Assembly: GCF_052857255.1 (NCBI RefSeq) | Contig: NC_135497.1 | Span: forward strand, 350,254,799 to 350,318,798 | Origin: Amblyomma americanum | Lineage: Eukaryota > Arthropoda > Arachnida > Ixodida > Ixodidae | DNA length: 64,000 bases | Reading direction: 5' to 3' | In this document: positions 1 through 10,681 of the stretch, piece after piece | Numbering within the stretch: the stretch's first letter is position 1 | Layout: every line of letters begins with the position of its first letter | Translations under genes and position numbers: made by a program | Notes under the pieces: model-generated | What the model was told of the DNA's origin: nothing | The model's database searches: none | The model's input: only the letters and a program-made list of their open reading frames with translations

Positions 1-335
1 GACGCTGGTGCCGGGCTGCAGGTCTTGGTGTCAGCGGGTAATGTGGCTGGTGTAGGCGCGGCGGCACCGGCGGCGTCGACGAACGCAGGCGGCTGCGACG
101 CGTCTATGGGCCCAAAGGTGTTGACGTCTCTTAGAGCGTGGAGTTGGCGAGCGGTGGACGCTGCGGCGACGACGAACGCTGCCGGCTGCGCCGCGGCCGT
201 CGATCCGGAGCTCCCAGCGTCGCTCACAGTGTTGGTTGCGACAGGATTTTGCGCGGTGGCGTGGGCGGTTGGAGTAGGCCCCGCGGTGGCGGCATCAGTG
301 GGTCTGGGCTGCAGGGGCTTCGTGAGACGCTGCAT
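1..335 (-). pseudogene. N-terminal part of non-LTR retrotransposon ORF1 (runs off the window)
   Basis: Reading leftward from an ATG at 335-333 there is an open frame of 111 codons with no stop before the window edge. The product is rich in Ala, Pro and Thr (it begins MQRLTKPLQPRPTDAATAGP), a composition common at the N-termini of retrotransposon ORF1/gag-like nucleic-acid-binding proteins. No CCHC knuckle or other domain is visible in this part. It lies downstream of a GC-rich leader (336-575) and is head-to-head with the plus-strand ORF2 that begins near 581. I infer it is the 5' part of the same or a related element, inverted. The longer open frame on the opposite strand (25-576) is Ala/Gly/Arg-rich and looks like its antisense shadow. 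The ORF1 identity is inference from position and composition. Confidence 0.45.
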
Positions 336-575
336 TGCAGAGGTGCAGGCGCGGCGCGTTAGGGTTAGCGAGGCGCCGCGCCGGTTCAGACTTTTGGAGG
401 CGCTTGAAGGGCCAGCCCGGCAGCGGGCCGTGATGCCGATGGTATCCACGTGCTTCGGAAGCCTTCCGGAAACGATGGAGAGGAAATCCAGGGGCGGGCG
501 AAGCCCTGGATTAGGCCAGGGGCAGGTAAAAGCGGAGCTCGATAGGCAGCCAGCTAAACAGGGCGGCGCCACCTA
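336..575 (-). other. GC-rich 5' leader of the inverted retrotransposon part
   Basis: This is a GC-rich, CpG-rich leader between the ORF1 start at 335 and the point near 575-580 where homology to the plus-strand endonuclease frame begins. It would hold the internal promoter if the element were intact, but I see no definite promoter motif. The junction with the plus-strand element lies within about 571-584. Confidence 0.35.
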
Positions 576-580
576 GCGGA

Positions 581-3500
581 TCCCCTTCCTCTCTTCCTTC
601 TACCTCCCATCTCCTCTTTGGTGGTGACTTTAATGCCCCTCACACACTCTGGGGCTACCCACAAACCTTCAAACCCGGCCGCCTCCTGCATTGTCTGGCC
701 CAGGAACGCCACCTCACCCTTCTTAATACTCCTGGCTCTCCTACTCGAGCGGGCATTGCCTCACAACGCCCCACGACACCCGACCTCACTTTCTCTCGGG
801 GTTCACTTTCCTTTCACTGGCAGGTGACAGCCGAAACTCTTCTAAGTGACCACTTTCTCATCCATATCACCACCTCTCTTTCCCACATCCCTCGCTGTCA
901 TCCGGTTATTCACACTGACTGGCATGCTTTTCGCACAAATCTCGCCTCCGACTCCTTTCAATCCTACGACGACTGGACGTCGCGCATCTCTGCAGCGCTC
1001 ACGTCCAGTAGCCGTCGCGTTCGCTCTCGTTACCCAATCCAGGACCCAGATCCACACCTTATCCGTTTATGGCGTCGCCGTAAACGTCTTCAACGCTCCT
1101 TTCGCTCCCAACCACACAATGCCCAACTTTCCTCCCGGATCACTGCTCTGCGGGCTGAGATCGTCGCCCACTGCGCCTCCCTCGAGCATTCTCGTTGGAG
1201 TGCTCTTTGTGATGGCCTTGATTCTGCATTGCACTCGCGATCCGCATGGTCTCTCTTTAAATCCCTCCTTGGCAGTAAGCCTGCCCTTGCTCCCACTCTA
1301 GCTAAAGCCCTCACTCAGGGGACTCCCTCCGAAGTTTTTGATCAACTCGCCTCTCTCTACCTCCCGCCCCCTCTGGCACCCTCCTACCCGGTGTACTCAG
1401 GTGGACCTAACCCCGATCTGGACCAATGCTTCACTCTCCGGGAGCTCGAATCTGCTCTGGCTGCTAATTCTACACGCTCGGCTCCCGGTGAGGATGCCAT
1501 TACATACACCACACTTCGTAACCTTCCTGACTGCGCCAAAGAATTCCTCCTTCAAACCTACAATGAGGCCTGGGAGAGCGGCTGCTTGCCGAGCTCCTGG
1601 ACATCCTCCCTTATTTCTATGATTCCAAAGCCGGGCAAACCTCCCTCTCTCTCTAACCTCCGCCCAATCTCCCTGACGTCGTGCGTTGGTAAGACCCTTG
1701 AGCGAATGGCTCTGACTCGCCTCTCTGATTTCCTTGAGGCACGGGAGTTCTTCCCCCATTCTCTCATTGGCTTCCGACGCCGCGTCTGTGCACAGGACAT
1801 GTTTCTGATTCTCCAGCAAACGTTCCTGTCCCCTACACCCACTCAAATTTACGCACTTGTGACTGTCAATGTGCGCAAGGCCTTTGACGGTGTTTGCCAC
1901 GATCACATCCTTTCTCAACTCGCCTCTTTGGATTGTGGCTCCCGCATGTACTCCTATATCCGCTCATTCCTCTCTAAACGTGTGGCTCGCTTTCGAGTAG
2001 ATACCCACTTGTCTAACCCACACCACCTCACCCGTGGCACTCCTCAAGGTGCTGTTCTCTCTCCTACCCTTTTCAATCTCGCTATGGCCCCTCTCGCCTC
2101 CCAGCTAGCTGAAATTCCCGACCTGCATCATATATTTTACGCCGATGACATCACTCTCTGGTGTTCATCTGGCTCTCCCGGTCACGTACAGGACACCCTG
2201 CAACGTGGCCTAGATCTCATCGACTCCTTTCTCACCACCGCTGGCCTCTCTCCTGCTCCTGAGAAATCCGAGCTTCTCCTTCTCAACCATTCCTCCTACC
2301 AGCGCTCACACAACCACTTCGTCTCTCTCCACCTTTCTGGCTCTCCCATTCCTGTCGTCACACAGTGCAAAGTTCTTGGCTTCCCTTTGCATGCGGCTAA
2401 GAATGTGCAAGCCCTCCACCGCGCTGTCACCACCTGCCACTCTGTAACTCACCTCCTGCGGCGCGTGGTCACTCGACGCTCAGGTCTCCACGAGGCTCAC
2501 GCGTGCCGCGTTGCCCACGCGCTGGCCCTCAACAAAGTCTTGTACTTTGCACCCTACGCTTCCTTCAATGAGACTCAACTTAACGCTCTCGAGACTGCCC
2601 TTGTGGGCCTCTACAAGGCAGCTCTCAACCTCCCTATCACTACCTCTACCACTAAACTCTTTGCCACAGGCCTCTTCCATCCCCTTCGTTCTCTTCTCAG
2701 TCTCCATCGTGACTCACAACTCGCCCGGCTTTCCCTTACCCGTCAGGGTCAGTGGTTATTGACTCAAGCGGGTATCTCGCCCATTCCAATCTCCCCGTTT
2801 ACCTCTCCTATTCCCACCCCCGCTCCCAATCTTCGTATCCTTCCCCTCCCGACCAACATGTCCCCCGTCCTGCACGCCGGACGTCGTCATGCGGCCGCAC
2901 AGCACCATTCCCCTCTCTTTGATACCCAGGGTGTAGCTTACACGGATGCCTCCTTCGTGGCTCCTCGAGGTTCCTGCGGCTACGCCCTGTACCATCCACA
3001 CCTCCCTTCTCCTGAAACCCACACCAGCGGGCCGTATCTACACCCTCCAGACGCATTGTCCCTCGAGGTCCTCGCCATTGCGCATGCCCTCCAGTCATTT
3101 GCCCTCCTTCCCTCTCTCCAAGAGTACACAGTCTATTCAGACTCACAAGCCGCTATACACCACATACAGAAACGCACCCTGACCCCTTCTCTCCAACAGG
3201 AGGTCGAGCGAGCGGTCTCCGCACTGCAGCCTTCCATCGTTTTCCTCCGCTGGGTCCCTGGGCATTCAGGGATTGACGGCAATGAGCTGGCCCATCAGCT
3301 CGCCCGCGACACACTTTTCCGGGCACCGTTGATCCCCTGGCCCAAGCCCTCGGAGGACGGTGGGAGGCTCACCCTTCGCCGCACCATAAAAGAGGTCTAC
3401 CTTGAACTCCGCCTCGACAAACGCCTTTACCCTCCTCCTCATCCATCACTCACGGTGCCGGAGTCTCGCCTTCTTCGGCACATTCAGATGAATGCAGTTA

Positions 3501-3736
3501 TCACCCCGTCCCGCCTCTTCCACTATCGCTATCGATCGGACCCTTCCTGTCCCAACTGCCCCTGCATCTATGCGGACCTGGCCCATTGCCTCTTCTATTG
3601 CCCGGCTGCTCAGCAGTCGGGTTCCTTCCCCCCACCCTTTCTATCCATCACCACCTGGCTCGACTGGCTTGGCGCTGAAGGGGAAGAAGAACAGCGGCTT
3701 CTGGTCGCCCAGGCGGTCGACATGCTCGGCCTATAA
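581..3736 (+). CDS. 5'-truncated ORF2 of an I/R1-superfamily non-LTR retrotransposon (endonuclease C-terminus, RT, RNase H, zinc knuckle)
   Basis: One frame stays open from about 581 to the stop at 3734-3736. There is no real start: the GTG at 824 is an internal Val, and the endonuclease reads through it. Visible in order are the APE-type endonuclease end (GGDFNAPH near 620-640, then LSDHFLI near 842-860); reverse transcriptase (motif A near 1862-1890, GTPQGAVLSPTLF near 2035-2075, YADD at 2138-2149); RNase H (YTDAS, SLEVLAIAHAL, YSDSQAA, PGHSGIDGNELAHQLA, near 2940-3310); and a C-terminal CPNC...HCLFYC knuckle near 3550-3600. RT followed by RNase H is typical of the I/R1/Ingi-like clades. 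The motif A catalytic Asp is replaced by Asn (AAT at 1868-1870), so this copy should not reverse-transcribe even though the frame is intact. The N-terminal half of the endonuclease is missing. Confidence 0.88.
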   Translation, partial: SPSSLPSTSHLLFGGDFNAPHTLWGYPQTFKPGRLLHCLAQERHLTLLNTPGSPTRAGIASQRPTTPDLTFSRGSLSFHWQVTAETLLSDHFLIHITTSLSHIPRCHPVIHTDWHAFRTNLASDSFQSYDDWTSRISAALTSSSRRVRSRYPIQDPDPHLIRLWRRRKRLQRSFRSQPHNAQLSSRITALRAEIVAHCASLEHSRWSALCDGLDSALHSRSAWSLFKSLLGSKPALAPTLAKALTQGTPSEVFDQLASLYLPPPLAPSYPVYSGGPNPDLDQCFTLRELESALAANSTRSAPGEDAITYTTLRNLPDCAKEFLLQTYNEAWESGCLPSSWTSSLISMIPKPGKPPSLSNLRPISLTSCVGKTLERMALTRLSDFLEAREFFPHSLIGFRRRVCAQDMFLILQQTFLSPTPTQIYALVTVNVRKAFDGVCHDHILSQLASLDCGSRMYSYIRSFLSKRVARFRVDTHLSNPHHLTRGTPQGAVLSPTLFNLAMAPLASQLAEIPDLHHIFYADDITLWCSSGSPGHVQDTLQRGLDLIDSFLTTAGLSPAPEKSELLLLNHSSYQRSHNHFVSLHLSGSPIPVVTQCKVLGFPLHAAKNVQALHRAVTTCHSVTHLLRRVVTRRSGLHEAHACRVAHALALNKVLYFAPYASFNETQLNALETALVGLYKAALNLPITTSTTKLFATGLFHPLRSLLSLHRDSQLARLSLTRQGQWLLTQAGISPIPISPFTSPIPTPAPNLRILPLPTNMSPVLHAGRRHAAAQHHSPLFDTQGVAYTDASFVAPRGSCGYALYHPHLPSPETHTSGPYLHPPDALSLEVLAIAHALQSFALLPSLQEYTVYSDSQAAIHHIQKRTLTPSLQQEVERAVSALQPSIVFLRWVPGHSGIDGNELAHQLARDTLFRAPLIPWPKPSEDGGRLTLRRTIKEVYLELRLDKRLYPPPHPSLTVPESRLLRHIQMNAVITPSRLFHYRYRSDPSCPNCPCIYADLAHCLFYCPAAQQSGSFPPPFLSITTWLDWLGAEGEEEQRLLVAQAVDMLGL

Positions 3737-3790
3737 ATTATGGTCGAATAAAAGTCTTTACTACTACTACTACACTTTTCGCATGCATCA
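3737..3790 (+). terminator. 3' end of the retrotransposon: AATAAA signal and TAC-repeat tail
   Basis: Just after the ORF2 stop come a polyadenylation hexamer (AATAAA in GAATAAAAG, about 3748-3756) and a short (TAC)n run (about 3761-3774). Simple-repeat tails rather than long poly(A) are known for I-like elements. This marks the insertion's 3' boundary. Confidence 0.6.
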
Positions 3791-6089
3791 CAAACTGAAG
3801 TTGGCAAGATTTGCTTCCGAGGTTACCCCTTTTTTATTCACTCATTTCATTCGCACGCGACATGCAAACATTACTGGAATTGTATACTTGGATGAAATTT
3901 ATTGTTTGCAGTACTTTCATTAACAATTTTTCTTCTTATTGTGTGTCAGATTTATAAAACTAGGAGAAAAATGAGGACACGCCGCGTAAGTTCGCCGAAA
4001 GCAGCTCTAGTGCTAACGGAAGAGCAAAAAATGCACTAAGAACAGTCTTCAACAATCAAACACATTTTATTTGTAAAATAATCACTCATTACCTCACGTT
4101 ATGAGGTCTCAGTGAGGTTATCAGGCTAAAATGTATTTGCCTTACTGAAGGCTCGTACCTGCTACATTCTTGCTAGCGTAACACTCAGCTGGCTTTTCTG
4201 GACTGTTAAGCCATCGCAGATAGATATGAAGCCTTGTGGACACAAAGCGCTGAAGAAGTTTTTCGATCACATCTTTGTGCTGACAACATGGGTTTTCTGG
4301 AAAGGCTTCATTGTTTGCAATAATTTCCTTCAGTGCTTTCAATGGTGTTCTCAGATGGCTCAGGTCTTAAGCATCAGCAAAATACTTGAAAGCGCTCTCA
4401 CATTTTGGTTAGTTGCCGGTGAGAGAACTCGCACTGAAACGCACCTCGTCACGGGCAGAGGGAATGTGCTCTTCAATGGAACTAAGATGCGCCATTTCTT
4501 CGCATTCTCTTATGTACATTTATAACGAGTCAAATTATTTGCAGTATGTTATTGACAGAAATTTAGCTCTCGGCTGTGCTTTCGGGATCACATGTGCGAT
4601 TTCTCACGTCCCTTGGGCCAACCAGATGAGATGGTTCGCCAAGGAACGCAGTTCACCTCTACTTCCCATGGTTACGGGAGGCTGAAAACGCGAATAGTGT
4701 CGCCCTGATAGGCTGACCTCTGAAATTTATAAAAACTGAGAAATATTGGGACCGCCCAGACGTCTTAAATTTTAGGCGGACGCTCAAAACGACATTACAT
4801 GTTTGTCACTTTAAAAGATGCCCCAAAATGTCTAGATGGGTTATTTTACCTGTTTCGTTTTCGTAACTGACACGTGTAATGTCAAAAGATTTGGCTTTTA
4901 TACGAACCGCTGAAACATTACAGTAATTTTGGAACTTGTCGGGACAGTTTCGCTGAAAGCTGCTTGTGACTCTCAACTCATCATATCAGGCACACAATTC
5001 GACTGTCTTCCTAGTACTCCAAAAAGTAACGCTATAAACGTGGTCAGTTTAAAGAGCCGCGTTCCCGTTTGAAAGAGACACTTCTGTCAATCATGCTTGC
5101 TGTCATGTGGTTCATTTTCCAGCTGCTACATTATAATTTTTATTCCTTATGGCATTCACAATAAGTGTCAAGAGCAGCGGAGTGGAAGCGCAAACATCCA
5201 GTCGTACTGGTCAGCCAGCCGGTCTCCGCCATCGAGGCGCTTAGTGAAAATCTGCGGTGAGCATAAATCGAGAGCAGCGTCGTCTTGGTAACACCGTCTT
5301 TGTAAATAACTATGACGCACGAACTATGAAAGCGTAGGAATTTTTTTCCCATTCGGCCAGGGTATATTCACCTTTAAAACCGTCACTTGCATAGTTTCCT
5401 CCTACATGCACGGTTGCCTCTATCCGAAGCTTGTCGAGGCACCTTTGCTGTGCGTCACAGGGCATAAACTCGCAATCTACTTGCGCCGCCGCACACACCA
5501 AGATGAATATTGGCTCTTTTCTATGCTCTGCTACTGAGTTTTTTTGGCACTGGGGTGGAGGCCACATCTGACGACAGCCGACCGGGGCCTAATTCTCGGA
5601 GCTAGTCACTCGTTCCTGCGATCTGTGATTGACTGGCAACTAAGAGAGCATACGCCCCGCTGTCACTGTTGCCAAAGTTGCGTGTGCGGCTAGACAAGGA
5701 CACTTTATACGTGAGAGGTATTATCAGAATTACGCCTTTTTGTGTGCTGGCTGGCGGCAGCTGTAGATTCCACAAGAGTGGCAACTACGGTGAGGGAGGG
5801 TATAGCTGCAAAATTGGGAAGGCACAGCTCAGTTCTAAGCCACTGACCTGTAGGGATGTCTGACCGGCTATGCTGTTCTGCTGAGCACGTGATGTCAGGT
5901 TAGATTCTCGATCGTCATGACTAAATTTCCCCCATAAATAAAAAAACTTCTTTGACATGCTGTTCATCCGAGGGTTATGCGAGGTAGTTTGACATGGGTA
6001 GAGCGAACATAGAAGCACAGTTCCCCAGCGGCCATTTAACAGTTAAGAAAAGTCACCTGCTGAACCTTGATGAACGTGCACTTCATAGC
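3791..6089. other. Anonymous AT-rich sequence, no recognisable gene
   Basis: Only short open frames occur (up to about 99 codons, on both strands). None has a recognisable domain, and I see no element ends or significant internal repeats. It is probably intergenic DNA or very old repeats. Confidence 0.5.
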
Positions 6090-6345
6090 ATTTACACAAT
6101 GGCGAGCGCCACTAAGGCATAACTGTCGCATGCCGGTGTGCGAGGTTCGATACTAAGTGCCGCCGAGTACCTGCCAGTGAAACAATGGGCGCAAGCTTTA
6201 CCCTGGCTTTGTGCTCGGCTAGTCTGGGGTGAAATGATTAGGCAATGGGTCTTTATCCCCACCTTGAGTAGACGAAATCTCCTGTTGCGACGACGTCCTT
6301 TGGCCACAGATGTCCTTGCGCCGTAAAAATTCACCACCGTCATCA
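6090..6345 (+). repeat. Old tRNA-derived SINE copy
   Basis: A degenerate B box (GAGGTTCGATAC at about 6150) is followed by GTGCTCGGCTAGTC, AATGGGTCTTTATCCCC and a CCTTGCGCCGTAAAA 3' end. The same order of blocks appears in the better preserved SINE at 27583-27795 (GGGGTTCGAACCCC, GGTGCTCGGCTCAATTAGGG, AATGGGTCTTTGACCCC). The A-box side (GCGCCACTAAGGC) is weak. It is a diverged member of the same family. Confidence 0.65.
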
Positions 6346-7050
6346 TCGGTATAACTTTAGCGACGTAAACCACGGCGGACCTGTGAGGGCCATATGGCTT
6401 TTCCCATGTGTCCCGTATGAAGCTTTTTTTAAAGCGAAAGCTGTTTATGGCACGCTTTTTGCGAAGGAGCGACACCTGGCCCGTCATACTTTTTGTGCCG
6501 CCGCCACTGGATGGCGCTGTGGGCACTCGCGTCAGAGGCAAAAAAGAGCGGATGGGCGAACTTTCACTGAGTTAATGACCTCACAGCTATAGCGTCAACA
6601 CTGCGTGGCGGTTGGAGCCAGGTGGGTGAGTGAGGAAGGGTAAGGACTGCTGTGCGATTGGTTTTAAGTTGCATGCGGACTCGTCCTTGCACATGTGCGC
6701 ATAGGCCGAACAATGGAGTGCATGAACGCATCCAGCCGGGCACACAAAGTTGGTCAACTTTCGGACGCATGACACGATGGTCGCATGACAGCTGCTGGCT
6801 GCTGTCCCGTGACGTGCCAGGCCGCGCATCCTCAATTTTACGTGTGCAAGATGGGCGCCCGCGAAGTGGAGTGGGAAACCAGACCTAGTATGTGGTAGCT
6901 AAACTGATAAACATATAATATTGGCCGCACGTAACTATCACGAGTGTTGACAGCGAATTCGAACTTCGCCGTGTGCAACAGCGGCGAGAGACTGAGACGA
7001 AGAAGAAAGCTAGTGTCGATTTTCTGTAAAAGAGGAGATATAAATGTACT
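6346..7050. other. Anonymous sequence
   Basis: I see no gene, element end or strong repeat here. Short overlapping frames on both strands lack domains. Confidence 0.5.
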
Positions 7051-7054
7051 CACA

Positions 7055-8700
7055 AATTACCGGCCTATGTCTCTTCTGCTCGTCTTCTAGAAAGGCTTTG
7101 AAAAAATTCTACTCTTAAAATGTTTTTTTTTTTCTACAGGGCAGGCCTTATTTCTGATGCGCAGTAGGGTTTCAGAAAGAGAACTTCAACAGAATCAGCT
7201 CTCATAGCCCTCAAACATTACATAATTCAACATGTTGAAAACCGGCTGATAACCTTTGAGGTGTTCATAGATTTTAGCAAGGCTTTCCATTCTCTACATC
7301 ACGGCATTTTAACTGAAAAACTATCATTAAATGTCGAGGTAAACCTCTTCAGCTATTGAAATCTAATCTTGAAGATAGGTCGCAGTGCGTAAGTATCAAT
7401 ATTGACATGTCGTTACCATTGCGAGTACTAAATGGCTTTCCGCAAGGGAGCGTGTTAGCGCCACTTTTATTTAAATTATTTATTAACGACATTGTGACCG
7501 TTGACTAAACGGTCAAAATCCTTTATATGCTGATGATAGCACCATTCCCCTATCAGGTTCTGGTGAAAATAGCTTAGCAATCAGGTGCAACCAAATGCTT
7601 GAAAAACTAGACCATATCGGTCAAAATCAAACCAGCTCAAGATTAATGCGGAAAAAAAACTAAGGTCATACTTTTTCGAGCTCGTAGTTAAGTATCCACC
7701 ATAGGGCAAGCAAGTAAATGTGGCGGACAGGAAATAGAAGTAATTGAGCACAACATCTTTCTTGGCGTTACATTCTCCTCATAATTGGGATTTGCATGCT
7801 GAAAAAATATCAAAGAAACTTTCGTCGGTAACTGGAACAATATCACGGACTCGTGCGTTTCTGGCATTGAAAATAAAACTTGAGTTATATTATGCTTTCG
7901 TCATTTAAAAAAATAAATTATTACACTTTGGTATGGCTGACAACAGCCAAACATACCCGCCGCGGTGGCTCAGTGGCTAGGGCGCTCGACTACTGATCCG
8001 GAGTTCCCGGGTTCGAACCCGACCGCGGCGGCTGCGTTTTTATGGAGGCAAAACGCTAAGGCGCCCGTGTGCTGTGCGATGTCAGTGCACGTTAAAGATC
8101 CCCAGGTGGTCGAAATTATTCCGGAGCCCCCCACTACGGCACCTCTTCTTCCTTTCTTCTTTCATTCCCTCCTTTATCCCATCCCTTACGGCGCGGTTCA
8201 GGTGTCCAACGATATATGAGACAGATACTGCGCCATTTCCTTTCCCCAAAAACCAATTATAATTATATATAACAGCCAAACACGTTTTCAACTAAATTCT
8301 AGTTTTACGGAAAAAGACTCTGTCACATACATTGTCTCTGATCTCCTACATTGCATTTATTTCAGACCCATAATAATGTACGTGCAAGCCACATGTATGA
8401 AAACAGGCTTTTACGCTTATATCACCTCTCTTCCACCAGCTTTCGGGCGCTTATAGAAATAACTGGTCCATTTCATCCCCAAACTAACATATTAAACACA
8501 AGAAAAGAAGACAAATGGTTAATCTTTTATTTTCGCACCGATTACAAGCTCTACTCCTTGCGCCATAATCTCCCGTCCATCTTAAATAAGTGCTCACCCA
8601 TGAACTGCCCAGCAGCGCTTCAAGTACTACATCGTTCTCCTGTTTGTGATCTCAAATTATTGCTCCAAAGAATGTGTTGGTAATGTTTGTTTGTATTTTT
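7055..8700 (+). pseudogene. Decayed Jockey/CR1-like reverse transcriptase, split by a SINE
   Basis: Translating across many stops and frame changes shows RT hallmarks in order: a YRPMSLL-like motif near 7060; FIDFSKAF (motif A, about 7266-7290); FPQGSVLAPLLF (about 7438-7475); and YADDS (motif C, about 7526-7541). The post-RT thumb follows (KISKKLSSVTGTISRTRAF, about 7808-7865). After the SINE (7954-8270) the C-terminal part continues with YENRLLRLYHLSSTSF near 8395-8445. Motif A and motif C aspartates survive, but the frame is broken repeatedly, so it is non-functional. Sequence after about 8700 is AT-rich and I cannot fix the 3' end. Confidence 0.75.
7954..8270 (+). mobile_element. Ruka-type tick SINE, full length, with perfect target-site duplication
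   Basis: The tRNA-derived head has an A box in GGTGGCTCAGTGGCTAG and a B box GGGTTCGAACCC. The body is GTTAAAGATCCCCAGGTGGTCGAAATT, then GCGCGGTTCAGGTGTCCAACG, and the 3' end is CCTTTCCCCAAAAACCAATTAT. It is flanked by an exact 12-bp direct repeat AACAGCCAAACA at 7942-7953 and 8271-8282, showing insertion by target-primed reverse transcription into the RT relic. SINEs like this were described in ixodid ticks as Ruka; the name is from memory of the family. Confidence 0.9.
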
Positions 8701-10033
8701 CTCATTTAAATGTCTGCGCATTATTCCATTCAAATTGTCTCTTTCATTAAATTAGTTCCTTTATATTATACTTCTTTATTTAGTTGTGCAGCAACTTATT
8801 TGTATTGTTCAGTGGTCTCGCTTGTACTGCCTTGCAACGGTTGCTCGAGCCTCGCCAAGCTGTTTGATTTCAGCGTTTAGCCAAGGTAACCCAGCAGAAT
8901 GTCTGGTCAAAAAAGTTCAATCTCAATATCCCCAAATTGTTTTTTGTGGCAGTCTGAGCTGAGCCGACAGAGCGGCCTTCAAGCCTACGCTAAAGTCTAC
9001 GCAAGACGTACACAGTGCCGGTGTCTCGAAGTGTTTATTAGGAGCCGTTTGGAATAGTTACAAGTGTGTATTCGAGCGAGGATCTTCACGAACAGCAGCG
9101 AGAAGCAGTTTAACAGGGTGAATTTCCTGTGCACATAGCAAGCTTCACTGCGCAGTGACAAATGTGAGTGTAGTGGAAGTGAATGCGGTCGAAACGAGTG
9201 ATTTTGCATCAGTCAATAATACCGCCTGCAGTTATAATATCGTTTGAAAAGCTCGCTACGTGTGCCTTGTTTTGCAAATGCTGAAATGAACTTCGAGCTG
9301 TACAGCAGATCCTGGTTCGAGTTCACGCGTGTGCACTGTGTTCGAGAAATGCCGTGAATGCAAAGTGATGAAATGAGCTTCGAGCTCTACTGCTAGTCGC
9401 ATTCGTTGCAGCGGTTGCTGTGTTCGCGAGCGCAAGTCCTTGTTCTTGTGGCGTAGCCATCACCGATATTGATCGTAGTTCGTGTGTACTGTGTTAGGCA
9501 ACCGCCGTGAGTGCCACGTGACCATTCTGAAAGCTGTGCTTTTGCTTGTGCGAAATGACCTCGGCTGCACGGCCATTGAGTTCTTTTCTGCCGGGACTAC
9601 ACAAGCGTCGTCACCATACGGAGGCATTGTGCACCATAAACTGCATTTTGCGACTACGAGTGGCGGGATTACGATGGTGCGCCGACGGCACTGTGTAATC
9701 TGTGTGAAATGCACATGGGTGTGCATGGAAGCTGTAACTTCTGAGATGTCTTTATTTCCTGCCGGCTAGAGTGGCCTACATCTCCAATAAATATTTGCGT
9801 GACAAATTCAATGAATCCAACTTCACCTTCATGTGTTCATAAGCTGATTTAAAGCAGTAGTGTGAAGTTTGGGTTGTGACATGTTACCGCCAGTCAGGAA
9901 GACTTATTTCCTAACAAAAACCATTGTCGCAACTCATTCGCGGGTGTTTTACAATGCACAAATCTCTAATTACTGCAGACTAGTGCCGATGTTTTTCATG
10001 AGCATTTCTTTTGATGTGATGCAAAAAAAGACA
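8701..10033. other. Anonymous sequence with weak internal repetition
   Basis: I see no gene. Around 9283-9360 and 9366-9520 two stretches share the order TGAAATGA(A/G)CTTCGAGCT, then GTGT(G)...CTGTGTT, then CCGTGA(A/G)TGC. This suggests an old, diverged tandem duplication. Short open frames (up to 95 codons) here have no recognisable domain. Confidence 0.45.
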
Positions 10034-10209
10034 GCAGATGCTTACGCTTCTCAAAGCAAGCAACCTATATACAATTGTGCCTTGTTAATATAAACACTTT
10101 TGTTCCGGATCAGAACTGTACGCAGATGCTTACGCTTCTCAAAGCAAGCAACCTATATACAATTGTGCCTTATTAATATAAACACTTTTGTTCCGGATCA
10201 GAACTCTAC
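10034..10209. repeat. 88-bp tandem duplication, two copies
   Basis: The segment starting GCAGATGCTTACGCTTCTCA at 10034 is repeated immediately at 10122 with only about two substitutions over 88 bp. It is recent and local; no gene is involved. Confidence 0.92.
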
Positions 10210-10347
10210 ATAGACAGTTTTCCGTAATAGCGAATTGGGATTAAAAGTAGAACATTTTCAGTAAACTGCTGTGATTAAATTTTATTTTTTTGCTTAGCAG
10301 CATACAGCGAAGATTGATTTTAGACGAATACTAGCAATATTAGGTGC

Positions 10348-10349
<2 letters not shown>

Positions 10350-10380
<31 letters not shown>

Positions 10381-10392
10381 TTATTTTTTTAT
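10350..10392 (-). repeat. (TTTA)n microsatellite, the 3' tail of the minus-strand retrotransposon
   Basis: About nine tandem TTTA units are followed by a T-rich run, directly abutting the 3' UTR of the minus-strand element. Read on the element's own strand it is an AATAAA-type, (TAAA)n tail, so it was probably seeded by retrotransposition. Confidence 0.8.
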
Positions 10393-10681
10393 TTCAAATA
10401 CCCTCAGGGTACAGATGTACGTTACAAAGGGGAGGGCCGATACACGTTACACAATGTTAAGACAGAAGGTTTAGATAATAAATGTATACAAAGTTCTAAA
10501 AAAGTTCGCTTCGAAAGATAGCACATGAAGAAAAGAAAATAAAACAAAAGAAAAAAGAACAATGAGGTACAAAATGTAAGTTCTGGAGAGCGGCATTGGT
10601 GTCAAAAATATAACAAGAATAGAAAATGTAACAAGGAGCACAGTACACAATTAATAAAGACAAATGAAAAAGGGTTTAACA

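Noticed and set aside
25..576. 183-codon plus-strand open frame at the window start
   Set aside because: Its Ala/Gly/Arg-rich sequence is the antisense of the GC-rich leader and ORF1 start on the minus strand, and it shows no domain.
10350..10392. CRISPR-like or free-standing microsatellite array
   Set aside because: It is a plain TTTA run continuous with the 3' UTR of the minus-strand retrotransposon, i.e. its tail. There are no spacers, and the window is eukaryotic.
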